From assembly GCA_002385545.1 (NCBI GenBank), contig DGDR01000172.1, positions 1 to 16,519 on the forward strand: DNA of 16,519 nucleotides. The letters run 5' to 3'. Every line of letters starts with the position of its first letter. The stretch's first letter is position 1. The position numbers and the translations under genes are program-made. The stretch comes from Clostridium sp. UBA3947. GTDB lineage: Bacteria > Bacillota > Clostridia > Clostridiales > Clostridiaceae. Below the pieces are notes generated by a model, which ran no database searches, was not told the origin of the DNA, and saw only the letters and a list, made by a program, of their open reading frames with translations. Of this stretch, positions 7,060 through 13,349 are shown piece after piece.

Positions 7060-7088
7060 TTAATCTTATATTAATCTAATTTTAATCT
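7060..7088. repeat. Three TTAATCT direct repeats at 11-bp period
   Basis: TTAATCT occurs at 7060-7066, 7071-7077 and 7082-7088, exactly 11 bp apart, ending 16 bases upstream of the -35 element of the DUF5685 promoter. An 11-bp period is the hallmark of sites for OmpR/PhoB-family response regulators, such as PhoP boxes of the TTAACA type. An activator site is the likely role; the regulator is not identified. Confidence 0.6.
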
Positions 7089-7159
7089 ATGTTGCTTTGT
7101 TTCAAAACACAGTTGATAAATAAGGGAGGAGAATAGGACAAGTTATAGGAGGACTTGCT

Positions 7160-7202
7160 AAAAAACTGCTGCACAACATTAAAACTTTTTTTGTGCAACA
7201 GT
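7160..7202 (-). terminator. Hairpin terminator with TGTTGCACAA stem
   Basis: Read on the minus strand, ACTGTTGCACAA (7202-7191) pairs fully (with one G-U) with TTGTGCAGCAGT (7176-7165) and is followed by six T residues. On the plus strand the G-U becomes a C-A mismatch, so the element is built for minus-strand transcripts, probably those leaving the ferritin-like gene or an unseen small RNA. The stretch from 7089 to 7159 shows no gene. Confidence 0.75.
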
Positions 7203-7254
7203 ACTTAAACATAGAAATAAAAAGACTAGTGGAAACAAAGATCCTTTTTAAAAG

Positions 7255-7327
7255 AGAGGGTGATAGTAGGCCGGTCATTTAATAACAGGTGCCATATGTT
7301 AATATTGACCTACCACATCCCACCTCT
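7255..7327 (-). other. Long imperfect hairpin, possible structured RNA
   Basis: AGAGGGTG (7255-7262) can pair with CACCTCT (7321-7327), and GTAGG plus TCA (7266-7270, 7275-7277) with TGACCTAC (7306-7313), leaving a CCGG bulge; an inner AACA/TGTT stem extends it. The total is about 73 bases. On the minus strand it is followed by CTTTTAAAAAGG. It may be part of the 3' untranslated region of the ferritin-like gene, a small RNA, or a degraded mobile palindrome. It matches no RNA family I recognise. Confidence 0.4.
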
Positions 7328-7334
7328 GACTTCT

Positions 7335-7355
7335 AAAAGCGCCTTAGTGCTTTTT
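7335..7355. terminator. Short hairpin overlapping the ferritin-like gene stop
   Basis: AAAAGCGC (7335-7342) and GTGCTTTT (7347-7354) form an 8-bp stem with CTTA loop on the plus strand, with a G-U pair, then TTAATTAA. On the minus strand a 6-bp AAAAGC/GCTTTT stem remains, ending in CTTTTAG. It overlaps the stop codon at 7354-7356. Which strand it serves is unclear. Confidence 0.45.
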
Positions 7356-7791
7356 AATTAATATGCCTTTTTAGCTTATCTATATGTTCCATATCCTTGG
7401 AATATATATCTCTTATCAAGGCACAGCTTGTTGGGTCTAAATCGCCTTTAACTATCTCCATACCCATTTTACTACCTTGCTCTTCCCAGTAGCAGGCTTC
7501 TTCGCATATTTCTCTATCGCTTTTATCCGTCATATTTTTTATTGAATTCATAAGCTGCCCCATCTTACCCTTTAAGTCCACGGACTCAGCTGGTTCTCCT
7601 CCTAATTGTCTTATTCTATCTGAAATCATTTGGGCATGCCTAGTATGATCTTGCAAAATTTCCTCTAAGTCTGCTTTAACAGCAGGATCAGTGGCCTTGT
7701 TAATATATTTTTTATAGCTATCAATAGCCATATATTCGCCTTTTAAATAGGCATTTAACTCTTCAATGGACGCTTTGGACTCTGAATACAT
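7354..7791 (-). CDS. Ferritin-like four-helix protein
   Basis: A 145-residue soluble helical protein with a ferritin/rubrerythrin-like arrangement. Possible metal ligands are Glu19 (LKGEYMAID), His49 and His52 (QDHTRHAQ), Glu97/98 and Glu103/104 (EICEEACYWEEQ), and Asp133 with His136 (KDMEHID). The usual ExxH of helix 2 is HxxH here, so the di-iron centre, if present, would be atypical. Related small proteins are common in spore-forming clostridia and are annotated as ferritin-like, DUF2383-like or rubrerythrin-like; I cannot decide between these by eye. A role in iron handling or oxygen defence is inference. ATG at 7791 has GAAGGTGATA upstream. It is transcribed divergently from argG, with 172 bases between the start codons; no strong promoter for it was found, only a TATAAT at 7820-7815 without a good -35. 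Confidence 0.75.
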   Translation of the reverse strand: MYSESKASIEELNAYLKGEYMAIDSYKKYINKATDPAVKADLEEILQDHTRHAQMISDRIRQLGGEPAESVDLKGKMGQLMNSIKNMTDKSDREICEEACYWEEQGSKMGMEIVKGDLDPTSCALIRDIYSKDMEHIDKLKRHIN

Positions 7792-7865
7792 TACTTATCA
7801 CCTTCTTTTTATTTATTATATTAAGAAGTTTGCTCTTAAATTAAAAAAGTTATGCAAAAAAATAG

Positions 7866-7907
7866 TGTATAAATATAAAAATATGTTGCATAAATATAAA
7901 AAGTGTT
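7866..7907 (+). promoter_or_regulatory. Tandem ArgR-like boxes at the argG promoter
   Basis: TGTATAAATATAAAAA starts at 7866 and TGCATAAATATAAAAA at 7887, a near-identical direct repeat with a 21-bp period. This is the spacing of paired ARG boxes (18-bp boxes, 3-bp gap) bound by ArgR/AhrC hexamers. The second box overlaps the -35 element, so binding with arginine should block RNA polymerase. The operator role is inferred from motif, spacing and context. Confidence 0.72.
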
Positions 7908-7914
7908 TTATAAT
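7886..7914 (+). promoter_or_regulatory. argG-argH promoter
   Basis: TTGCAT (7886-7891) and a consensus TATAAT (7909-7914) are exactly 17 bases apart. The start would be near 7921, leaving a leader of about 43 bases before the argG ribosome binding site. The -35 lies inside the second ArgR-like box. Confidence 0.82.
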
Positions 7915-7963
7915 AGCTTTAATGAAAGTTGAAGAATAATTTACCAGTAAGGGGGATTTATAT

Positions 7964-9160
7964 ATGAAGGAAAAAGTTGTATTAGCATATTCAGGGGGAT
8001 TAGATACTTCTATTATAGTACCATGGTTAAAGGAAAACTATGATTGCGAAGTTATTGCTGTTTGTGCCGATGTAGGTCAGGGCGATGATATGGAAGAAGT
8101 TAAGCAGAAGGCAATAGCTAGTGGTGCTGATAAAATTTATGTAGAAGACTTAAAGGAAGAGTTTGTTACTGAATATTTATACAATGCTATAAAGAGCGGG
8201 GCTAAGTATGAAGGTAAGTATATGTTAGGAACCTCCTATGCAAGACCATCCATAGCTAAGAGATTAGTAGAAATTGCTCATAAGGAAGGAGCAAAGGCAA
8301 TTTGCCATGGATGTACTGGAAAGGGAAATGACCAAGTAAGATTTGAGCTTGGTATTGCATGCTTTGATCCAACTATAAAAATTATAGCTCCTTGGAGAAT
8401 TTGGGATATTAAGTCCAGAGAGGATGCTATTGATTATGCAGAAAAGAAAGGAATAAAAATTCCAGTTACTAAGGAAAAAATATATTCAAGAGACAAAAAT
8501 TTATGGCATCTTAGCCATGAAGGTGGCGACTTAGAGGATCCTAAAAACGAGCATAAGAAGGATTTATATCAGATGACTGTTCATCCTGAGGATGCTCCAG
8601 ATAAGCCAGAATATGTGGAAATTACCTTTGAAAAAGGTATACCTGTAAAGGTAAATGGTAAGAAGTTATCTCCAGTGGAGCTTATCGAAGAATGTAATGC
8701 TATCGCTGGTAGAAATGGTATAGGAGTTATTGATATTATAGAAAATAGATTAGTTGGTATGAAGTCAAGAGGAGTATATGAAACTCCAGGTGGAACCTTA
8801 CTTTATGAGGCTCACGATGTTTTAGAGAGACTAACTATAGATAAGCAAACTGCTCATTTCAAGCAAATAGTAGCAATGAAATATGCAGAACTAGTATATG
8901 ACGGATTATGGTTTACAGAATTGAGAGAAGCTTTAGATGCCTTTATTGATGTTACTCAGAAGAATGTAACTGGAACAGTTAAAATGAAGTTGTATAAGGG
9001 TAGCATGATGGTAGCTTCCATAGATGCTGAAAAACCATTATATGATGAAGGTATTTCTTCCTTTGGGGCTAGTGAATTATATGATCATAAGGATTCAGAA
9101 GGATTCATTAACTTATTCTCCCTACCATATAAGATCAGGGCTATGGTAAATAAGAAATAG
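7964..9160 (+). CDS. argG: Argininosuccinate synthase
   Basis: Joins citrulline and aspartate with ATP (to AMP and PPi) to make argininosuccinate, the penultimate step of arginine synthesis, in the cytosol as a tetramer. The 398-residue length is normal for the short bacterial type. AYSGGLDTS (8-16) is the N-type ATP-pyrophosphatase loop, YMLGTSYARP (86-95) and HGCTGKGNDQVRFE (115-128) are the citrulline/aspartate-binding signatures, and VETPGGTLL-like YETPGGTLLYEAH occurs near residue 275. ATG at 7964 follows AAGGGGGATTTATAT. argH starts 18 bases after its stop, forming a two-gene operon. Paired ArgR-like boxes over the promoter indicate arginine repression. Confidence 0.98.
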   Translation: MKEKVVLAYSGGLDTSIIVPWLKENYDCEVIAVCADVGQGDDMEEVKQKAIASGADKIYVEDLKEEFVTEYLYNAIKSGAKYEGKYMLGTSYARPSIAKRLVEIAHKEGAKAICHGCTGKGNDQVRFELGIACFDPTIKIIAPWRIWDIKSREDAIDYAEKKGIKIPVTKEKIYSRDKNLWHLSHEGGDLEDPKNEHKKDLYQMTVHPEDAPDKPEYVEITFEKGIPVKVNGKKLSPVELIEECNAIAGRNGIGVIDIIENRLVGMKSRGVYETPGGTLLYEAHDVLERLTIDKQTAHFKQIVAMKYAELVYDGLWFTELREALDAFIDVTQKNVTGTVKMKLYKGSMMVASIDAEKPLYDEGISSFGASELYDHKDSEGFINLFSLPYKIRAMVNKK

Positions 9161-9178
9161 ATTGGAGTATGAAACTAT

Positions 9179-10498
9179 ATGAAGCTTTGGGGCGGAAGGT
9201 TTAGAGACGGAGAAAGTAGCTTAATGGAGGATTTTAATTCTTCCTTAAGCTTTGATAAGAGACTTTGGAGAGAGGATATCCAGGGAAGCTTGGCTCATGC
9301 AAAAATGCTAGAAAAATGCGGTATAATCTCCAAAGAGGACGCAGAAAAAATAAAAAAGGGGCTTAATGAGATATATAAGGATATTGAAGAGGGCAAATTG
9401 CTTATAGAGGGCGACTACGAAGATATTCATAGCTTTATAGAGCTAAATCTTACTGAGCGAATTGGGGAAGCCGGTAAGAAGCTCCATACTGCTAGAAGCA
9501 GAAATGACCAAGTGGCAGTAGATATGAAGCTTTATTCCAGAAAAACTGCCCAAGAGATTATTGAGCTTTTAGATAAGCTGATAGAAGCCTTAAAGAAAAA
9601 GGGCAGTGAAAACAATGTTATCATGCCTGGCTATACTCATCTTCAAAGAGCTCAGGTAGTTACTTTTAAATATCATTTAGCTGCTTATGTAGAGATGTTT
9701 AAAAGAGATAAAAAGAGAATAGAGAATGCCATCGAGCTTTTAAATGAGAGCCCACTTGGTTGTGGTGCCTTAGCAGGGTCAACATATGATATTGACAGAG
9801 ACTTTACTGCCAAGGAGCTTGGCTTTAAAAAGCCAGTGGATAATTTCTTAGATGGGGTTAGCGACAGAGATTATCTAGTGGAACTTTTGTCAGACTTCTC
9901 CTTGATAATGATGCATCTTAGCAGACTTAGTGAGGAGCTAATACTGTGGAGTAGTAAGGAATTTGATTTTATAAGAATGAGTGATTTGTATTCTACTGGC
10001 AGCAGTATCATGCCTCAAAAGAAAAATCCTGATGCAGCGGAGCTAATACGTGGTAAAACTGGCAGGGTGTACGGAGATTTAATGGCCCTCTTAACCGTAT
10101 TAAAGGGAATACCGCTAGCATATAATAAGGATATGCAGGAAGATAAGGAAAGCTTTTTCGATGCGGTGGATACAGTAAAAGCATCCTTAACCATTGCAAC
10201 AGATGTGATACTTACCTTAGAAGTAAAGAAGGAAAAAATGGAGAAAGCAGTAGATGAGGGCTTTCTTAATGCTACAGAAGTGGCAGATTATCTAGTATGT
10301 AAGGGTGTGCCCTTTAGAGATGCTCATAGCATAGTTGGTAAGATAGTAATTTACTGTGAGGATAATAATAAAGAAATTTTATCCTTAACCTTAGATGAGT
10401 TCCGTAGCTTTACTGATAAAATTGATGCTTCCATCTATGATTACATTCAGTATAAGAATATTTTATCAAAGGGTATAAAAAAGGATATAGGGTTATAA
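9179..10498 (+). CDS. argH: Argininosuccinate lyase
   Basis: Splits argininosuccinate into arginine and fumarate, the last step of arginine synthesis; a homotetramer of the fumarase/aspartase superfamily. The 439-residue protein has the KLWGGRF opening (2-8), TARSRNDQVA (104-113), GYTHLQRAQ (151-159) with its conserved His, and the mobile-loop signature GSSIMPQKKNPD (274-285) containing the catalytic Ser. It is slightly shorter than the 450-470 residues typical of the family, with no visible loss of motif. TTGGAG lies about 11 bases before the ATG. An earlier ATG at 9169 is out of frame. Co-transcribed with argG and closed by a long hairpin. Confidence 0.98.
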   Translation: MKLWGGRFRDGESSLMEDFNSSLSFDKRLWREDIQGSLAHAKMLEKCGIISKEDAEKIKKGLNEIYKDIEEGKLLIEGDYEDIHSFIELNLTERIGEAGKKLHTARSRNDQVAVDMKLYSRKTAQEIIELLDKLIEALKKKGSENNVIMPGYTHLQRAQVVTFKYHLAAYVEMFKRDKKRIENAIELLNESPLGCGALAGSTYDIDRDFTAKELGFKKPVDNFLDGVSDRDYLVELLSDFSLIMMHLSRLSEELILWSSKEFDFIRMSDLYSTGSSIMPQKKNPDAAELIRGKTGRVYGDLMALLTVLKGIPLAYNKDMQEDKESFFDAVDTVKASLTIATDVILTLEVKKEKMEKAVDEGFLNATEVADYLVCKGVPFRDAHSIVGKIVIYCEDNNKEILSLTLDEFRSFTDKIDASIYDYIQYKNILSKGIKKDIGL

Positions 10499-10501
10499 AA
10501 A

Positions 10502-10546
10502 TAAACTCAGCTTCTGTGGCATAGTAGCCTTCAGGAGCTGAGTTTA
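10502..10546 (+). terminator. Long hairpin after argH
   Basis: TAAACTCAGCT (10502-10512) and AGCTGAGTTTA (10536-10546) pair perfectly over 11 bp; CTG/CAG and GGC/GCC (10518-10520, 10527-10529) extend the stem to an ATAGTA loop. It starts four bases after the argH stop. The following TGTTACATA is not T-rich, so termination rests on the TTTA in the stem; it may also protect the 3' end. Confidence 0.65.
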
Positions 10547-10570
10547 TGTTACATAGGTCTTATAAATTAC

Positions 10571-10612
10571 AAGTGAATATTTATATTGTACAAGTGAATG
10601 GGTATATTCATA
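10571..10612 (+). promoter_or_regulatory. Tandem ArgR-like boxes upstream of proB
   Basis: ACAAGTGAATATTTATATTG-like and ACAAGTGAATGGGTATATTC-like units repeat with a 21-bp period: TGAATATTTATATT starts at 10574 and TGAATGGGTATATTCA at 10595, the latter a near-perfect TGAAT/ATTCA palindrome. Both resemble the ARG-box half site TGAATAWWWATTCA. The spacing is the same as at argG. Operator function is inferred; the boxes end just before the best -35 element. Confidence 0.6.
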
Positions 10613-10621
10613 TAAAAATAA

Positions 10622-10650
10622 TTGCAAATGGAATCCAATACTAGTAAAAT
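10622..10650 (+). promoter_or_regulatory. Likely proB-proA promoter
   Basis: TTGCAA (10622-10627) and TAAAAT (10645-10650) are 17 bases apart, with a start near 10657 and a leader of about 37 bases. An alternative, TTGTAC (10586-10591) with TATAAA (10611-10616), has a 19-base spacer and would lie inside the ArgR-like boxes. The first is preferred on spacing. Confidence 0.55.
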
Positions 10651-10693
10651 ATTATCAAATGTGACGTGATAAACAAAAGGGGCGATTTTTAAA

Positions 10694-11497
10694 ATGGAAG
10701 AAACAAGAAGACAGCAGTATATGAAGAAGGTTAAGAGAGTAGTTATAAAAGTAGGTTCCTCAACCTTGACCTATCCTAACGGGCTATTGAATTTGGAAAG
10801 AATAGAAAGCCTAGCTAGGCAGATTGCAGATATACACAATAGAGGTATAGAGGTTATTCTTGTAAGCTCTGGAGCTATAGCTGCAGGTATGGGACGATTA
10901 GGCTTGAAAAGAAAACCCAAATCCGTAGTTAGACAGCAGGCTTGTGCAGCTGTTGGACAGGTTCGATTGATGCATATGTATGATAAGATTCTTGGGGAAT
11001 ATGGTAAAAATACAGCGCAAATATTAATAACCAAGGAAGATATGGAGGATTCTAAGAGGATAAAGCATGCTAAGAATACCTTCCAAGCTTTAATGAAGGA
11101 AAATGTTATTCCTATAGTTAATGAGAATGATGCTATAACAATAGAAGAAATTAAAATTGGGGATAATGATACCTTATCAGCTCATGTGTGTAAGTTTGTG
11201 CAAGGGGACCTTTTAATAATTTTGTCTGATATTAATGGATTATATGATTGTAACCCTGCTAATAATGAACAGGCTAAGCTAATTAACTATGTAAGTTCTG
11301 TAACAGAGGAAATAGCTTCTTGCGCTGAAGGCGCTGGAACAAGCCTAGGAACAGGAGGAATGGTTACTAAGCTTAGAGCTGCAAATATAGTAAATCAGTA
11401 TGGAGCTGCAATGGTAATAGTAAATGGTGCTGAGAATCATATAATTAATAGGGTTTTAAATGGGGAAGAGGTAGGAACCTTTTTTGATTGTATATAA
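10694..11497 (+). CDS. proB: Glutamate 5-kinase, short form without PUA domain
   Basis: Phosphorylates glutamate to gamma-glutamyl phosphate with ATP, the first step of proline synthesis. The 267-residue protein is a single amino-acid-kinase domain: IKVGSST (18-24), VSSGAIAAG (57-65), VNENDA (142-147), GDNDTLSA (156-163), SDINGLYD (178-185) and GTGGMVTKL (219-227). The C-terminal PUA domain found in the common ~365-residue enzymes is absent; the gene ends cleanly, so this looks like the natural short form and not a truncation. ATG at 10694 follows AGGGGCGA by about 10 bases. proA starts 20 bases after the stop, forming a two-gene unit. ProB feedback inhibition by proline resides in the kinase domain and may be retained. 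Confidence 0.96.
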   Translation: MEETRRQQYMKKVKRVVIKVGSSTLTYPNGLLNLERIESLARQIADIHNRGIEVILVSSGAIAAGMGRLGLKRKPKSVVRQQACAAVGQVRLMHMYDKILGEYGKNTAQILITKEDMEDSKRIKHAKNTFQALMKENVIPIVNENDAITIEEIKIGDNDTLSAHVCKFVQGDLLIILSDINGLYDCNPANNEQAKLINYVSSVTEEIASCAEGAGTSLGTGGMVTKLRAANIVNQYGAAMVIVNGAENHIINRVLNGEEVGTFFDCI

Positions 11498-11517
11498 ATT
11501 ATGGAGAGGTGATAAAA

Positions 11518-12774
11518 ATGGATATTAAGGAGTATGTAGTACAAAAAGCTAAAGCCGCTAAGGCTGCTTCAAGACTAATGAACAACGTAAATAGTAACAC
11601 TAAAGATAATGCTCTTAAAGCTATGGCCCAAGCTTTGGTGGATAATATGAGTGAAATTCTTGAGGCTAATAGTGTGGACATAAACAAGGGAAAAGAAAAT
11701 GGATTATCAAAGGCTTTATTAGATAGACTTTTATTGACAGAAGCAAGAATAAAGGATATGGCTAACGGCTTATTAAAGGTAGCAGATTTGCAGGATCCTA
11801 TAGGAGAAGCCATTAGAATGTGGAAGACACCAGAAAATATGACCATAGCCCAAGTTCGAGTGCCTTTGGGAGTAATAGGAATTATATACGAAGCAAGACC
11901 AAATGTTACTGTAGATGCTACTGGCCTTTGTATAAAGTCCGGGAATGCAGTTATTTTGAGAGGCGGTTCAGAGGCAGTTAATTCTAATGCAAAAATTGTT
12001 GAAATCATTAGTAAGGCAGGAGTAGAAGCTGGGTTACCAGAAGGCTTCCTGCAATATTTAGAAAACACTGATAGAGAAGCAGTAAAGGTACTGATGAAGC
12101 TTAACGACTACATTGATGTTTTGATTCCTAGAGGAGGAGCAGGTTTAATTAAAACAGTGGTGGAAAATTCTACAGTACCAGTAATTGAAACAGGGGTAGG
12201 TAATTGTCACTTATATGTGGATGAGGCTGCAGACCTTAAGATGGCAAAGGACATAGCAATTAATGCCAAAACTCAAAGACCAGCTGTTTGTAACACCATA
12301 GAAACATTGTTGGTTCATGCAGCGGTAGCAAGTGAATTCCTTCCAGCCTTAAAGGAAGAAATGGATAAATATAAGGTGCAAATTAGAGGTTGCGAAAAGA
12401 CTAAGGCAATATTGTCTGATATTGAGCTAGCCAATGATGAGGATTGGGCTACAGAATATTTAGATTTAATACTGGCGGTGAAGGTAGTAGATTCTATTAA
12501 TGAAGCCTTGGATCATATTTATAAGTATGGCACAAAGCATTCAGAATCTATAATAACCGCTAACTATGCTAATGCACAAAGATTCTTAAATGAGGTTGAT
12601 GCTGCAGCAGTTTATGTGAATGCATCTACTAGATTTACCGATGGAGCGCAGTTTGGCTTTGGTGGAGAAATTGGTATTAGTACACAAAAGCTTCATGCTA
12701 GGGGGCCAATGGGCATTAAGGAGCTAACAAGTTCAAAATATATAGTATACGGTGAAGGCCAAATAAGAAAGTAA
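11518..12774 (+). CDS. proA: Gamma-glutamyl phosphate reductase
   Basis: Reduces gamma-glutamyl phosphate with NADPH to glutamate-5-semialdehyde, which cyclises to the proline precursor; it acts in the cytosol, probably channelling the labile intermediate from ProB. The 418 residues match the family. Motifs are VPLGVIGIIYEARPNVT (115-131), ILRGGSEA (146-153), VLIPRGG (201-207) and the catalytic Cys258 in TQRPAVCNTIETLLVH (252-267). The C-terminal FGFGGEIGIS is also typical. ATG at 11518 is chosen because GGAGAGGTGATA precedes it; the frame is open back to a TTG at 11488 inside proB, but no ribosome binding site serves it. Co-transcribed with proB. Only a weak AATCTT/AAGATT hairpin follows the stop. 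Confidence 0.97.
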   Translation: MDIKEYVVQKAKAAKAASRLMNNVNSNTKDNALKAMAQALVDNMSEILEANSVDINKGKENGLSKALLDRLLLTEARIKDMANGLLKVADLQDPIGEAIRMWKTPENMTIAQVRVPLGVIGIIYEARPNVTVDATGLCIKSGNAVILRGGSEAVNSNAKIVEIISKAGVEAGLPEGFLQYLENTDREAVKVLMKLNDYIDVLIPRGGAGLIKTVVENSTVPVIETGVGNCHLYVDEAADLKMAKDIAINAKTQRPAVCNTIETLLVHAAVASEFLPALKEEMDKYKVQIRGCEKTKAILSDIELANDEDWATEYLDLILAVKVVDSINEALDHIYKYGTKHSESIITANYANAQRFLNEVDAAAVYVNASTRFTDGAQFGFGGEIGISTQKLHARGPMGIKELTSSKYIVYGEGQIRK

Positions 12775-12793
12775 TCTTTTTTTAACAAGATTG

Positions 12794-12856
12794 TATAATA
12801 ATTAAAAAACTGTCCATAATAGTACTCGAAATACTATTTTAGAGTTTTCTCTAAAA
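12794..12856 (+). promoter_or_regulatory. Possible promoter and two overlapping leader hairpins
   Basis: TATAAT (12794-12799) could start a transcript, but the -35 is poor. Downstream, AATAGTA/TACTATT (12818-12824, 12832-12838) forms one hairpin, and TTTTAGAG/CTCTAAAA (12837-12844, 12849-12856) a second, perfect 8-bp one with TTTT loop. They share bases 12837-12838, and the first is followed by TTTT. The second ends only a few bases before the AAAGGAG ribosome binding site. An attenuator-like switch is possible but not proven. Confidence 0.4.
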
Positions 12857-12873
12857 AATAAAGGAGTGCTGTT

Positions 12874-13185
12874 ATGAGTATATTTGGTAATGAAGTAGGA
12901 GGACCATGGCCTCTTCCATTTGTCATGAATGCTAAAAACGATGAAGATCAATATGCAAAAATTGCCCATGATAAATATGCGGTTTATGTTAATGATGATT
13001 TTGTTGGACATAAGACCTTAATTGCCCAGACAGAAAAGGTGGAGGATATAGACGACTATTTAAAATCTCAAGGATTTAGAAATTTCCGCTCAGAATTAGA
13101 GGGCAATATCTACAATATAAATTGTGTGGAAGAGGACAGTAGTCGTATGAAGGAAGTTTTATCTGTATATTTAAAAATAAGATAA
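12874..13185 (+). CDS. Hypothetical small soluble protein
   Basis: A 103-residue acidic protein that I do not recognise. No signal peptide, membrane segment or Cys cluster is visible; there is a single Cys. The N-terminus, FGNEVGGPWPLPFVM, is rich in Gly and Pro, and the rest alternates predicted strands and helices (YAVYVNDDFVGHKTLIAQ; VEDIDDYLKSQGF; SRMKEVLSVYLKI), which suggests a compact alpha/beta domain. ATG at 12874 has AAAGGAG 7 bases upstream. Codon use matches the neighbours. It stands alone between proA and pepD, with its own strong terminator, and its leader holds two overlapping hairpins. The opposite-strand frame in the same place has no ribosome binding site and is dismissed. 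Confidence 0.75.
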   Translation: MSIFGNEVGGPWPLPFVMNAKNDEDQYAKIAHDKYAVYVNDDFVGHKTLIAQTEKVEDIDDYLKSQGFRNFRSELEGNIYNINCVEEDSSRMKEVLSVYLKIR

Positions 13186-13216
13186 AATAAGGTGGCTATA
13201 AAAACTATAGAAATGG

Positions 13217-13250
13217 AGCTGACAAAGCTATATAAACTTTGTCAGCTTTT
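13217..13250 (+). terminator. Strong terminator after the orphan gene
   Basis: AGCTGACAAAG (13217-13227) and CTTTGTCAGCT (13237-13247) form a perfect 11-bp stem with a 9-base loop, followed by TTT. The flanking AAAA on the plus strand 3' side makes it weaker in the reverse direction. Confidence 0.9.
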
Positions 13251-13272
13251 AAAATATATGTATATATGTAGT

Positions 13273-13301
13273 TTGAACTAAGGTTGAATTAATGTTATAT
13301 T
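13273..13301 (+). promoter_or_regulatory. Likely pepD promoter
   Basis: TTGAAC (13273-13278) and TATATT (13296-13301) are 17 bases apart. The predicted start near 13308 gives a leader of about 40 bases to the ATG at 13350. It also makes the upstream in-frame ATG at 13302 untenable, since that would lie at or before the transcript start. Confidence 0.55.
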
Positions 13302-13349
13302 ATGTTAAGATGTTTGTATAATAAAGACAATCATGGAAAGGGTGAAAAT

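Noticed and set aside
7155..7208. Short TTG-started frame of 17 codons after AGGAGG at 7147-7152
   Set aside because: The spacing between AGGAGG and TTG is only 2 bases, and the frame runs through the terminator hairpin, so it is probably not translated.
7060..7355. Possible CRISPR array, tRNA or 6S RNA in the repeat and hairpin region
   Set aside because: The repeats are 7 bases at 11-bp period with no spacers, no cloverleaf can be drawn, and no 6S-like long central bubble was seen.
11488..11517. TTG at 11488 as the proA start
   Set aside because: It is inside proB without a ribosome binding site; GGAGAGGTGATA directly precedes the ATG at 11518, and this gives the usual ProA length.
11499..12068. 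A 189-codon open frame on the minus strand inside proA
   Set aside because: It is antisense to a fully conserved ProA, has no ribosome binding site, and has low-complexity composition typical of a shadow frame.
13302..13349. ATG at 13302 as the pepD start
   Set aside because: It overlaps the predicted promoter region and has no ribosome binding site, whereas AAAGGGTG precedes the ATG at 13350.
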